DNA of 45,330 nucleotides from a virus. The position numbers and the translations under genes were made by a program. Of the stretch, positions 33,302-40,911 are shown piece after piece. The stretch spans positions 1-45,330 of IMG/VR virus record IMGVR_UViG_3300032753_000058. One strand, 5' to 3'. The notes beneath the pieces were generated by a model that searched no databases, was not told the DNA's origin, and saw only the letters and a list, made by a program, of their open reading frames with translations. Positions within the stretch are counted from its first letter, which is position 1, and the number at the start of each line of letters is the position of its first letter.

Positions 33302-33980
33302 TTTTTATAAGATTATATAATTCACTTATTTCTATATTATATATCTCATGTGTTTTCTTGTTCCGAACTTGGGTCGTCCCAAGAAAACACTTACCTACTT
33401 TAGGTTGTCCTAAAAATACATAAAGTCCCTTAGCACCAAAACCTCCTCCTAATGCAAGATCTATAAAATCATACCCGGAAGAAAATGTGCTATTTTTTGA
33501 TTGTTTGTGGTTTTCTGGATCTGTAAAATCAAGTCCTAAGTTAAATGAAAAATCAAGATTGTTTCGGTCTACGATGATACTCTTAAAAGTATTTACAACA
33601 TCCTTAATATTTTCAACATTAACAGGGGTAGATTTAATGTAAGTTATAGAATCTAATGCACTTTGTTCCAAATTTTTCCATTCAATCCAAGCCTCTGTAT
33701 TTTCTTTTAACCAAATTGGATCATAGTCTGACAAATTATAAGCAAATAATGCTTCTACCTGTGATTCTGGTATTTTTTCCTGTAGCCCCAACATTTTAAC
33801 AACCTCCTTTACTTGATTGGGAGTGGGAATTTCAGAATATTTTTTCCAAAAAGACTTAACAATTTTAAATGCTTCTTGATGCCTTTTGTCCTTAAAAAAT
33901 GTCGCTTTGGCCGACTCGATATAAACCGGATCCGAAACGATACTACAAAACCATACAGGTTCTACATGTTCGTTGTTCAT
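33288..33980 (-). CDS. 41: Helicase gp41, N-terminal fragment with N-intein
   Basis: The 230-residue product has 197 residues of DnaB/gp41-type helicase N-terminal and linker region, ending FLGQPKVGK (first part of Walker A), then Cys198 and a 33-residue N-intein. The helical N-terminal domain (TFFKDKRHQEAFKIVKSFW, NVENIKDVVNTFKSIIVD) fits a replicative helicase that binds primase. Alone it cannot bind ATP; trans-splicing with the product encoded at 31153-32235 would restore the P-loop. It follows a 97-aa gene after two bases and is upstream of the endonuclease. Confidence 0.9.
   Translation of the reverse strand: MNNEHVEPVWFCSIVSDPVYIESAKATFFKDKRHQEAFKIVKSFWKKYSEIPTPNQVKEVVKMLGLQEKIPESQVEALFAYNLSDYDPIWLKENTEAWIEWKNLEQSALDSITYIKSTPVNVENIKDVVNTFKSIIVDRNNLDFSFNLGLDFTDPENHKQSKNSTFSSGYDFIDLALGGGFGAKGLYVFLGQPKVGKCFLGTTQVRNKKTHEIYNIEISELYNLIKNDKL
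33291..33389 (-). other. N-intein (33 aa) of an atypically split intein
   Basis: The segment begins with Cys198 (CFLGTTQV, block A; nucleophile at position 1) and ends at NLIKNDKL before a stop. Only block A and one helix (IEISELYNLI) are present, similar in length and layout to the 25-residue AceL-TerL N-intein. Block B and its catalytic His are on the C-fragment. Confidence 0.88.
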
Positions 33981-33982
33981 AA

Positions 33983-34276
33983 TTAATAATGGGGATTATC
34001 TTTAATCTTATACTTTATTATACCCCCTGGTTTTCCTTTTTGTTTCACGAAATAATTGGATTCAATCAAAGCTTTAACAATTTCTCCGTGTTTAGTATTT
34101 TTCCAATCATTAGAAAGGAACGAATTGAAAGTATGCTCTGAAAATTCTCCATCTGGCCTTCCATCTTTAATAAGATATGTATTTAACTCGAATATTACAT
34201 CCTCCTCACACGGATAATCTGGAAGTTCTTTCCAGATACCCATATGATATTTCATCTTTACCTTATTCTTTTCCAT
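33983..34276 (-). CDS. Unknown small protein between UvsX and helicase
   Basis: A 97-residue basic protein. The last 50 residues (FNSFLSNDWKNTKHGEIVKA, LIESNYFVKQKG, GGIIKYKI) have the helix-helix-wing look of a winged-helix domain, but no family is recognised. It lies nine bases after UvsX and two bases before the helicase N-fragment. In T4 gene 40 sits there, but no similarity is visible. A DNA-binding or replication accessory role is possible. Confidence 0.72.
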   Translation of the reverse strand: MEKNKVKMKYHMGIWKELPDYPCEEDVIFELNTYLIKDGRPDGEFSEHTFNSFLSNDWKNTKHGEIVKALIESNYFVKQKGKPGGIIKYKIKDNPHY

Positions 34277-34285
34277 TAAATTATT

Positions 34286-35554
34286 TTAATCGTTTTCTAT
34301 TTCTACTTCTTCTCCATCTAGCATCATTACTTTATCACTATCAACATAATCAGGGAACCTAAATTCTTTCTGTATCACATTAGCATCCAAATTTCTTAAT
34401 ACCTCTTCGGTAAATACAGAGCTATTAAATAGTAATCCCCCATTTGTTAATGATTTACCTAAATGTTTAACACACCATCTTCCTGTTTCACTAGGATTAA
34501 AAACAAGACGTTCTACTGTGGTTTTTAAAACTTCCCCTGTTTCTTTATCAACCTCATTATTTATAAACTCAAAAGGGCTTCCAGTAGAAACTCCCAATTT
34601 AGCATATTCTTTCTCAGTGAGAATTTTTCCTCTTTCTATCCCACATGCATTCCAATTACAATATTCTTCTAGCCCCACGTATGGATTTATACCAGACGCA
34701 AAGCCGATGTGCATACTTACTATTTTTGGTATAGTTTTTCTCGTTTTCATCGGTTTTGATGTAATGATAACACCAGTTTTGGTTTTTTTATCATTTTCTT
34801 CGGTCTGGAATTTTTTGGATATCATCAAAACTGTAGACATGGAAAAGATTGGGCCTAAACCTCCAGCACTTTCTTTTGTTGGTCCAGTATAACTTCCTAT
34901 ACCCCCAGTAGTAGTATGATTTGTTACAACCAATGGTATTTTATTACCGGCAAGATCTAATGTAATTAACCTAAACATAGCTCTCATTTGTTTAGCTTTT
35001 AATCCCATATCACTAGCATCCTTACCTGACATTGCATCATTTATTTCCTTCTCTGTTGTAAGCATTCCAAGAGAATCCAGGAACATCATTATTTTTGGGT
35101 TTTCTCCCTTCTTCCTAGCAGCTGAAATTAAATCTATTACTTGAACGGTAAATCTTTTAAAATCATTAACAGTTTTAATAGGTTGATACCTAATCCTTTT
35201 TGTATCGCATCCTAATTTTTCTGCAGTAGATTTATCTATAGCTCCTTCTGTTTCGCAATAGATAATATCATACCCCATTTTTTGTGCTTCTCTAGCTATA
35301 TTTAAACATAAATATGTTTTGCCTGTTTCGGGGTCTCCAACTAAACCGGTTGATCTATTATTAGGAACACCACCAAATAATGATCCACTTATCTGCGCGT
35401 TCATGATATATGAACCAGTCCCGATATACTCGTCAGTCTCGGAAAATGTATTAGTTTCCAAGATTGATCCCATTTCGAATCCATCTATTTTTGATAATGC
35501 TTTGTCTAAATCCAAAAATGAAAATCCTTTGCTTTCTTTCTTAATTGTTGCCAT
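34286..35554 (-). CDS. uvsX: UvsX recombinase (RecA family)
   Basis: The 422-residue RecA-type protein has Walker A GDPETGKT (73-80), the strand IIYCETEG (97-104; catalytic Glu), Walker B KIMMFLDSLG (154-163), and the DNA-loop region PLVVTNHTTTGGIGSYTGPT followed by KESAGGLGPIFSMS. T4 UvsX has 391 aa. It pairs homologous strands for repair and recombination-dependent replication, working with gp46/47 and the gp41 helicase encoded downstream. It is the first gene of the operon, just after a terminator. Confidence 0.93.
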   Translation of the reverse strand: MATIKKESKGFSFLDLDKALSKIDGFEMGSILETNTFSETDEYIGTGSYIMNAQISGSLFGGVPNNRSTGLVGDPETGKTYLCLNIAREAQKMGYDIIYCETEGAIDKSTAEKLGCDTKRIRYQPIKTVNDFKRFTVQVIDLISAARKKGENPKIMMFLDSLGMLTTEKEINDAMSGKDASDMGLKAKQMRAMFRLITLDLAGNKIPLVVTNHTTTGGIGSYTGPTKESAGGLGPIFSMSTVLMISKKFQTEENDKKTKTGVIITSKPMKTRKTIPKIVSMHIGFASGINPYVGLEEYCNWNACGIERGKILTEKEYAKLGVSTGSPFEFINNEVDKETGEVLKTTVERLVFNPSETGRWCVKHLGKSLTNGGLLFNSSVFTEEVLRNLDANVIQKEFRFPDYVDSDKVMMLDGEEVEIEND

Positions 35555-35639
35555 AATTTGTTTTTATATTAACTTTTATTACAGATTATAGCAAAAAAAG
35601 AGATTAAATTTCCGAATAGTTAAAATCTTTTCACACAAA

Positions 35640-35665
35640 AAAATCGAGCCAAAAGGCTCGATTTT
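35640..35665. terminator. Bidirectional-type intrinsic terminator
   Basis: A perfect 11-bp stem (AAAATCGAGCC and its complement) with an AAAA loop, flanked by A- and T-runs. It lies 25 bases past the 95-aa gene and before UvsX, separating the two operons. Confidence 0.85.
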
Positions 35666-35689
35666 ATATCAAATCAACAAGTTTATTTA

Positions 35690-35977
35690 TTACATCTCCG
35701 ATACTGACGGAGAATTTGGGGGTGTGCGCTTACACAAAAGAAAAGTATTAATTGGCCTTTTCCAATCAGAATTTGGAGATTGCCAATTTGGATGGGGTTC
35801 TGGAATAATACCCAATAAGGAACAAATAAATAGGGGGTCATCAGTTTTTAATTCCATCAGATTTCTTTTTTCGTCATACTTATAAGTGATATCTAATTTA
35901 TCTAGTATTCCTATATAAGTATTTGCAATTGATTTATCCAATAATGGATAAGACCCAAAATATAATAGTAAACTCAT
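35690..35977 (-). CDS. Unknown 95-aa protein
   Basis: A small, unrecognised protein. It has an N-terminal YFGSYPLLDKSIANTYIGIL stretch, a strand pair around YKYDEKRNLMELKTDDPLF, and an Arg/Pro-rich end. It starts three bases after the RNase H-like gene and precedes a terminator, so it closes that operon. Confidence 0.7.
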   Translation of the reverse strand: MSLLLYFGSYPLLDKSIANTYIGILDKLDITYKYDEKRNLMELKTDDPLFICSLLGIIPEPHPNWQSPNSDWKRPINTFLLCKRTPPNSPSVSEM

Positions 35978-35980
35978 ATA

Positions 35981-36487
35981 CTATTCTTCTATTAAAGCAT
36001 TTGCACCTTCTCTTTTTCCAACAGGATGCCTACAAAGTTTATTTGCAACTCTGATTGCTATTAGCATCTCTGGTTTACATGCATGTGAATAGCCCATTCC
36101 CTCAACCCAACCAGTAGCTTCCTTTAATACTATATTAGATCTATGTTTTGGACTCTTATTATAATCCAAATCAATCCGAAAAATATTTATTTCCCCTTCT
36201 GTTTGTAGATAGTATGCAACATCTATTGATCTTTCAACTTCACCCCACAATTTATCCCGAAGACTAGTTATAATTTTCATATCATCCTTATAATAAATAA
36301 CATGGGCCCCATTATTTCCATATCTAAAAACTACAGCAGTCGCATAAACAGTTTTTTTAGCTACATTTTGACTATCGCAACCAATATATATTTTACAATC
36401 CGGATGTTCAGATATTATCTGTTTAGTATATTTAATTAAATCCACCCTTTTTCCATCAGAAGCCCTTTTAAAAATCCTGGTTGCCAT
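35981..36487 (-). CDS. RNase H-like protein (YkuK/DUF458 type)
   Basis: The 168-residue product has an RNase H-like first strand with an Asp, KIYIGCDSQNVAKKTVYATA (residues 32-51), then VVFRYGNNGAHVIYYKDD, the helical segment LRDKLWGEVERSIDVAYYL, FRIDLDYNK (second acidic strand) and a C-terminal ATGWVEGMGYSHACKPE with acidic and His residues. This order matches the DUF458 (YkuK) family of RNase H-fold proteins. Nuclease activity is probable but its substrate is unknown. It lies in a small operon of unknowns 36767-35690. Confidence 0.75.
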   Translation of the reverse strand: MATRIFKRASDGKRVDLIKYTKQIISEHPDCKIYIGCDSQNVAKKTVYATAVVFRYGNNGAHVIYYKDDMKIITSLRDKLWGEVERSIDVAYYLQTEGEINIFRIDLDYNKSPKHRSNIVLKEATGWVEGMGYSHACKPEMLIAIRVANKLCRHPVGKREGANALIEE

Positions 36488-36497
36488 CTTATTTCCT

Positions 36498-36767
36498 TTA
36501 TTCGTTTTTCTTCTCCTTCATAAAATATGATCCATCTACATAATAATCCATACCATCCTTCTCCATAAGAAGTATTTTATCACTTATTTGTCCTGCTAGA
36601 GTAAATTCCCCTTCTGGTAATGTGTATTTCTTACCTAAGTCTTCCTTTTTAAATCCAAATCTAGAAATGAATTTTTCAGTTCCCCGATAAAAATAATTCT
36701 GATAAGTTTCCTTCAATGATTTAGATACCTCTTTAACTCTTCTGATTGATGCTGGTCCGGTTGTCAT
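36498..36767 (-). CDS. Unknown 89-aa protein
   Basis: I place the start at ATG 36767 (MTTGPASIRRVKEVSKSL), with a TTG two codons earlier judged unlikely. The protein is basic at the N-terminus, followed by FYRGTEKFISRFGFKKEDL and two beta-hairpin-like strands (GKKYTLPEGEFTLAGQISDK, LLMEKDGMDYYVDGSY). No family is recognised. First gene of the operon with the RNase H-like protein. Confidence 0.7.
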   Translation of the reverse strand: MTTGPASIRRVKEVSKSLKETYQNYFYRGTEKFISRFGFKKEDLGKKYTLPEGEFTLAGQISDKILLMEKDGMDYYVDGSYFMKEKKNE

Positions 36768-36802
36768 TTTCAATTAATTTACTAATAGTTAATGTATAAA
36801 AA

Positions 36803-36825
36803 AGACCTCGTAAAATCCGAGGTCT
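36803..36825 (-). terminator. Intrinsic terminator after the 76-aa gene
   Basis: An 8-bp GC-rich stem (AGACCTCG and complement) with a 7-nt loop, followed on the minus strand by a run of six T. It lies 26 bases past the 76-aa gene stop. Confidence 0.85.
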
Positions 36826-36851
36826 ATAAGTAACTTTTTGTAGTTATTATC

Positions 36852-37082
36852 TTATTTACCTTCGTTATAACGATCTCTAAGTTTTAGCAAAGTTGCGCAT
36901 TTGTTATATCCATCAACAGTGTCCAATTCAGAGAAAAATTGAATGCACGCATTCAAATATTCAATAGGATTTGCACTTCTGAAACTAATCGGATTACTTA
37001 ATATCTCAATTCCGCCTTCAACGATCGTTTCATATATTTCGTTATTGATCTTAATCTCGTCTTGTGTTACTTCTGTCGTCAT
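36852..37082 (-). CDS. Unknown acidic 76-aa protein
   Basis: A small acidic helical protein (EIYETIVEGGIEILSNPISF, YLNACIQFFSELDTVDGYNK). It is a single-gene unit: a TAnnTTTG-type box lies about 20 bases before the start and a strong terminator follows. Separate control and small size suggest an early regulator or host-takeover protein, but this is only inference from layout. Confidence 0.72.
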   Translation of the reverse strand: MTTEVTQDEIKINNEIYETIVEGGIEILSNPISFRSANPIEYLNACIQFFSELDTVDGYNKCATLLKLRDRYNEGK

Positions 37083-37102
37083 GATTAATTAAATTTGAAT
37101 AA

Positions 37103-37110
37103 CAAAAGTA
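37103..37110 (-). promoter_or_regulatory. Candidate Bacteroidota-type -7 box
   Basis: The minus strand reads TACTTTTG, matching TAnnTTTG, 21 bases before the ATG of the 76-aa gene. The gene stands alone between two terminators, so it needs its own promoter. Confidence 0.5.
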
Positions 37111-37172
37111 ATGAAAAGTTTTTGAATAAAAAAATTTATTTAGCTATTTTTTATGATTTTAACACCAAATAA

Positions 37173-37200
37173 AAAGAGGAAGTTTTTACTCTTCCTCTTT
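37173..37200 (-). terminator. Intrinsic terminator after the zinc-ribbon gene
   Basis: A 10-bp stem (AAAGAGGAAG and complement) with an 8-nt loop, followed on the minus strand by TTATTTGG. It lies 25 bases past the 300-aa gene stop. Confidence 0.8.
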
Positions 37201-37224
37201 TCCATGGTTGGGTTTGAATATTAG

Positions 37225-38127
37225 TTAACTAAGATCTTCACCGCAAGATGGGCAGAATTTCCAGGAGGTTTTCTTTATTCTGGTTCTGCAGCCTGGACAG
37301 TAGCTTCTAATCTCTGAAACATCTGCTGGCTTTTGTGATTCTGGGAGTACCTTCATCGAAATCGTTTGAGCTGCATAGGTATTAAAATCGCCATATACAG
37401 TTTCAAAGGTTTGGCTCGACGCTGTTCCCCCAGCTATTCGTCCAGTTTCTATTGATAGGGTAGACTCCTCATTTAAACTGGACATTAGGTTATCACTCAT
37501 CATAGGGTTACTGTAAAAACAGTTACTTGTTGTACCACCAACACTTGAGGTAAAACTCGATGCTGAGGTGCCCCCACCAGATAAATTACTACTGGTTAAA
37601 GTACTTCCGGCATTAAAAGGACTTCCACCCAATGTTGTTCCCGTACCACCATAATAATTAGGGTATCCCCAATATCCACCAGTATAGCCAGGATAATTGT
37701 TAATAGTATAAGTATTAACAGGCCAAGTTAAAGGCTGGAATGGAGTTTTTATTCTCTCGTGGTAAAATTCAACAGAAATGTCACCATTCTTAACAACTGC
37801 ATCCTTTGCTTCCTTAGAATCCTCAACTTCATAGGTCTTGTATACAAATTTTTCGCTCGTATCAATATACCTTTCCAGGAATACCCTCTGTCCTGGCATA
37901 AGCACAATACCAGAAGAAGAAATCGGAGTACCATTTACTTTAATTCTTGCCAAAACTTGGGTAGTGTGGGGATTAAATAATTCAATCTCAAATTCCTCGC
38001 CATCCTTGAGGAAATATTTTAATGGCTGGACGGATGCAGAAGATCCATAAGATTTGATCCTGTTTTTCTTTCGTGTAATAGTAGCGGTGCACAGGGTAGC
38101 AGCGCTTACACTTGATTTGTAAGTCAT
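37225..38127 (-). CDS. Zinc-ribbon protein with beta domain and Gly/Ser/Thr linker
   Basis: The 300-residue protein has a beta-sandwich-like N-terminal half (FEIELFNPHTTQVLARIKVN, GIVLMPGQRVFLERYI), a Tyr/Gly/Thr/Ser-rich linker (YPGYTGGYWGYPNYYGGTGT) and a C-terminal zinc ribbon: SYCPGCRTRIKKTSWKFCPS followed by CGEDL (CxxC-x13-CxxC). The domain order is known from conserved phage and large-virus proteins of unknown function. It could be virion-associated. It is a single-gene unit ended by a terminator; upstream lies a 113-base gap holding only a short palindrome near 38206. Confidence 0.75.
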   Translation of the reverse strand: MTYKSSVSAATLCTATITRKKNRIKSYGSSASVQPLKYFLKDGEEFEIELFNPHTTQVLARIKVNGTPISSSGIVLMPGQRVFLERYIDTSEKFVYKTYEVEDSKEAKDAVVKNGDISVEFYHERIKTPFQPLTWPVNTYTINNYPGYTGGYWGYPNYYGGTGTTLGGSPFNAGSTLTSSNLSGGGTSASSFTSSVGGTTSNCFYSNPMMSDNLMSSLNEESTLSIETGRIAGGTASSQTFETVYGDFNTYAAQTISMKVLPESQKPADVSEIRSYCPGCRTRIKKTSWKFCPSCGEDLS

Positions 38128-38240
38128 GTTGATAACTTATATTAATAGTAACTTCCATCGTATCTCTTTCAAAATACTCAAAGGCTGGTTGACCCGGAAG
38201 TAACTTAGGCTAAGTCACCTAAATTTAATATTATATATCG

Positions 38241-39041
38241 TTATGCTGATTTTGTTTCAGGTTTTGCCGCTGATTTGTCGCCTTTATCATCCGCTATTCC
38301 TGGGTTACTAGAAAGTATATTACCAACAAGACCACCTAATTCATCTACCATATTTTGGAAGAAGTCTTTATTAGCACCAGATTTAGCACCGAAGAAACCT
38401 TCTTGGTCAAAGTTACTAATAGAGTTCTTCATTGCAACTGGATCATTTACAAGCCTATCACAATAATCGTAATAAGCCTTTTTGGTAGTTCCTCCTATTT
38501 TGGCAAATAGTGGTTTATTTTGGTCTACCGCATTTTGAGGAAATTGAAAATCGTCTCCTTCTTTTACAATTTTTGGAAAGAATGTAATACCAAAAAAATC
38601 ACCAGGTCTATTAAAACTTGTAATACCAACCTCTTTCATACATTCTTTATAATAAGCATATACAACATCCAATTGTTGGGTAGCACTCATTTTTTTAAGA
38701 TCCTCTGTTGTCATTGGTTGTTTAGTATCAGGATTAAGATATCCTGAAATAGTCTTTGGCATAAATTGTATTAATCCCGTTGCTCCTCCATTAGGATTAA
38801 CTGCGTCTGGTTTAAAGCCACTTTCTCCTGCTATATTAATCATCATCCACTCCGGCTTACAATTTAACTCTTTACAAATATATGTTAATTTTTTAAGAAA
38901 ATCCTCTTTTGCATCCTTAACATCACCATTAAATGGTAAATTTGGGACTGTTTCGTTTGAATATTGCTCAGGCTCAATTTGTTCAACCTCAACTGATTCT
39001 ATTATTAGCCTATATTTTTTAAAGTCGTGGATATATTTCAT
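38241..39041 (-). CDS. Lytic transglycosylase (SLT) with capsid-targeting-like leader
   Basis: The 266-residue protein has a soluble lytic transglycosylase domain: GESGFKPDAVNPNGGATGLI (residues 72-91; catalytic Glu73) and QFMPKTISGYL, followed by a region around MSATQQLDVVYAYYKECM. It cleaves peptidoglycan glycan strands. The N-terminus, MKYIHDFKKYRLIIES, fits a T4-type capsid-targeting peptide with an IIE-S cleavage site. There is no Sec signal, so it is not a classical exported endolysin. A head-packaged or tail-associated wall hydrolase acting at DNA entry is a plausible reading. A GATATATA element lies five bases before the ATG. Confidence 0.85.
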   Translation of the reverse strand: MKYIHDFKKYRLIIESVEVEQIEPEQYSNETVPNLPFNGDVKDAKEDFLKKLTYICKELNCKPEWMMINIAGESGFKPDAVNPNGGATGLIQFMPKTISGYLNPDTKQPMTTEDLKKMSATQQLDVVYAYYKECMKEVGITSFNRPGDFFGITFFPKIVKEGDDFQFPQNAVDQNKPLFAKIGGTTKKAYYDYCDRLVNDPVAMKNSISNFDQEGFFGAKSGANKDFFQNMVDELGGLVGNILSSNPGIADDKGDKSAAKPETKSA

Positions 39042-39061
39042 AATTTTATATATCCATAATA

Positions 39062-39880
39062 TTACCTCTTTAATAGAGGTTTTTCATGAGCAAATGCATG
39101 AAGGGAAGTAATATGCATAGTTAGAAGTCCTGGATTAACATCATTCCATTCATCAGGATCCAAGGATCTTAATTTTTCTAACATCCACAAAACTTTACGG
39201 CATGCTAAATAAATGTCATCCCTAAAATGACGGAAGAAATCACAGGATCTTATATAATAAACTATATGTAAATTATTACCCCTCCTTATAAAGTGATATC
39301 CTATTGTACAAGGTACTCTACCTCCAAAAACTACTCCCGTATCCTCAGGAAACCAGATAGGTAGAAATGCCTGTCTTGTAAAGGGCTCTTTATATATAAG
39401 ATTCACAACATCTTGAAGATCTCCATAATTATATCGAATGCCCCTATTAGGGTTAACCCATTGATCAATAGTTTTCATATCGGCTTTTGCCTCTACTGTA
39501 CCCATACCTGCAAATCTGGGCCACATTCTCTCAGGATAAGTATGGGAGAATTTTTCATTACCCCCGAACTCTGCATTGTTCTTTTGTGCAAAAGGCCACC
39601 ATTCGTGGGATGGTGGTGGATTATAGGGAATACCACTAACTCTTTCTAAAAAATGATCGTCTGCCCACGGTAGATTAGGATCAATTTGTTTTTTAAGTTC
39701 TTCTATATCTGGGTCTATTGCACAAGAAAAAGAATGTAATAGAATTTCTATCATTTTAAATCTATCATCATCCTTAATTTCTTTACCCTGCCATTTTTCA
39801 GTATGAACCTCATAAGAATAATCATACATTGTTTTCTTAGTCCAATCGATAACATCATTAAATTTCCAGAACTTCTTCAT
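39062..39880 (-). CDS. 42: Probable dCMP hydroxymethylase (thymidylate synthase fold)
   Basis: The 272-residue enzyme has the thymidylate synthase core: GIRYNYGD, TRQAFLPIWFPED, VPCTIGYHF (catalytic Cys191), YYIRSCDFFRHFRDDIYLA and MHITSLHAFAHE. In thymidylate synthase the residue eight after the RSxD Asp is the Asn that selects uracil. Here it is Asp222 (D214+8), as in T4 dCMP hydroxymethylase (RSNDVVFGFRNDY), and the preceding residues FRDD are also close to T4 FRND. So dCMP is the likely substrate and the DNA may carry 5-hydroxymethylcytosine or a derivative. It lies 20 bases upstream of the transglycosylase gene. Confidence 0.75.
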   Translation of the reverse strand: MKKFWKFNDVIDWTKKTMYDYSYEVHTEKWQGKEIKDDDRFKMIEILLHSFSCAIDPDIEELKKQIDPNLPWADDHFLERVSGIPYNPPPSHEWWPFAQKNNAEFGGNEKFSHTYPERMWPRFAGMGTVEAKADMKTIDQWVNPNRGIRYNYGDLQDVVNLIYKEPFTRQAFLPIWFPEDTGVVFGGRVPCTIGYHFIRRGNNLHIVYYIRSCDFFRHFRDDIYLACRKVLWMLEKLRSLDPDEWNDVNPGLLTMHITSLHAFAHEKPLLKR

Positions 39881-39945
39881 AATATCACTTTGATATTTTA
39901 TGAAAAACCGGAGAAATTATTTCAAACTATTCAGAATTTTTTTAT

Positions 39946-39953
39946 TATATTTG
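39946..39953 (+). promoter_or_regulatory. Bacteroidota-type -7 box
   Basis: TATATTTG on the plus strand matches TAnnTTTG and lies 26 bases before the ATG of the plus-strand gene at 39980. A weak -33-like TTTC is about 22 bases upstream. It sits in the divergent gap with the hydroxymethylase-like gene. Confidence 0.55.
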
Positions 39954-39979
39954 CATTACTAAAATAAATTTAACGCTTT

Positions 39980-40756
39980 ATGTTTACTCAAGATTGTAAC
40001 TTCATATTCGTTCCTGTTGATAAAGATTTCAACTCATTGATCGATAATTTAGAAACTTCTGATACTTCATTCCCATCAGAATTGGATCTAAAAGGAGTAG
40101 CAGGCTTTTTATTAATACCTGCTTTTTTGGACACAAAAGAAATACTTTTTAGCCCATGGATGAAGAATCATGAATTTCCTGACATCAAAGGGTATTTTCT
40201 TGTAACAGCAAGGCCTGAGAATGATGGCATTATAATGATGAATTGGGACCCTACAAAAAAGCAGGAAGTTCCTAAAGGGGTAAATGTAATAGGAACTGTT
40301 GAGTTTAAGAAAACTGCTACTGTTCCAGGATTTCAACAGAATTACGTCATCTATATGAAAACTGGGACTGCATACATCTTTGAAAAATTACTTAAAATAC
40401 ACGATTGGGGAAGTGAGTATGTTAGTGAAGTACTTTCCAATAGTGTTAGAAAAATAGCTAATGCATACCCTGCTAATAAAACAATCTCTATTAAGCTCTG
40501 GGAGGGATTAAGTATAATGTCCCAATTCTTAAAAGAAATTTTTGCGGCTTCGTCATCTACTATTGGTTTTGAAATATCAGGGGATACAAAAATAGCATTA
40601 GAAAAGGAAGTATTTGAGATAGTCTCAGATACTTTCTATGACGAGCCCACTTATTTTGCTACACTTACTTTTGATGCTGGTATTATTGAAATGGTAAAAA
40701 ATAAAGCTCAAAAAGAAGGCCAAATAGAATTATTTGATTACCTCTCAAAATTATAG
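39980..40756 (+). CDS. Unknown plus-strand protein
   Basis: A 258-residue protein on the plus strand, not recognised. N-terminal region: NFIFVPVDKDFNSLIDNLET, then GVAGFLLIPAFLDTKEI and strands such as KGVNVIGTVEFKKTATVPGF. The C-terminal half is helical (LWEGLSIMSQFLKEIFAASS). No signal peptide or membrane span. It has its own TAnnTTTG-type promoter and ends at a bidirectional terminator, so it is expressed apart from the surrounding minus-strand genes, perhaps early. Confidence 0.78.
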   Translation: MFTQDCNFIFVPVDKDFNSLIDNLETSDTSFPSELDLKGVAGFLLIPAFLDTKEILFSPWMKNHEFPDIKGYFLVTARPENDGIIMMNWDPTKKQEVPKGVNVIGTVEFKKTATVPGFQQNYVIYMKTGTAYIFEKLLKIHDWGSEYVSEVLSNSVRKIANAYPANKTISIKLWEGLSIMSQFLKEIFAASSSTIGFEISGDTKIALEKEVFEIVSDTFYDEPTYFATLTFDAGIIEMVKNKAQKEGQIELFDYLSKL

Positions 40757-40870
40757 GATGTTATCTTAAATTTCTGTCTTAATATAATAAACTTGGTGTT
40801 TATTTTGGTTGATTTTAAGCATGAATTTTAACAGCTAAATTAATCTTTAATGATAATCTTTAATAAAGAA

Positions 40871-40898
40871 AAAATGGTGCCTTAATAAGCACCATTTT
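40871..40898. terminator. Bidirectional terminator between convergent genes
   Basis: A perfect 10-bp stem (AAAATGGTGC and complement) with an 8-nt loop, flanked by A-rich and T-rich sequence. It lies between the convergent genes ending at 40756 (+) and 40912 (-). Confidence 0.85.
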
Positions 40899-40911
40899 CA
40901 TTTCAATTATC

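Noticed and set aside
38206-38218. Short palindrome ACTTAG-G-CTAAGT as terminator or operator
   Set aside because: Only 6 bp arms without a T-run; too short to call in AT-rich DNA.
39062-39880. Plain thymidylate synthase
   Set aside because: The Asn that selects dUMP is Asp, and the local sequence fits T4 dCMP hydroxymethylase better.
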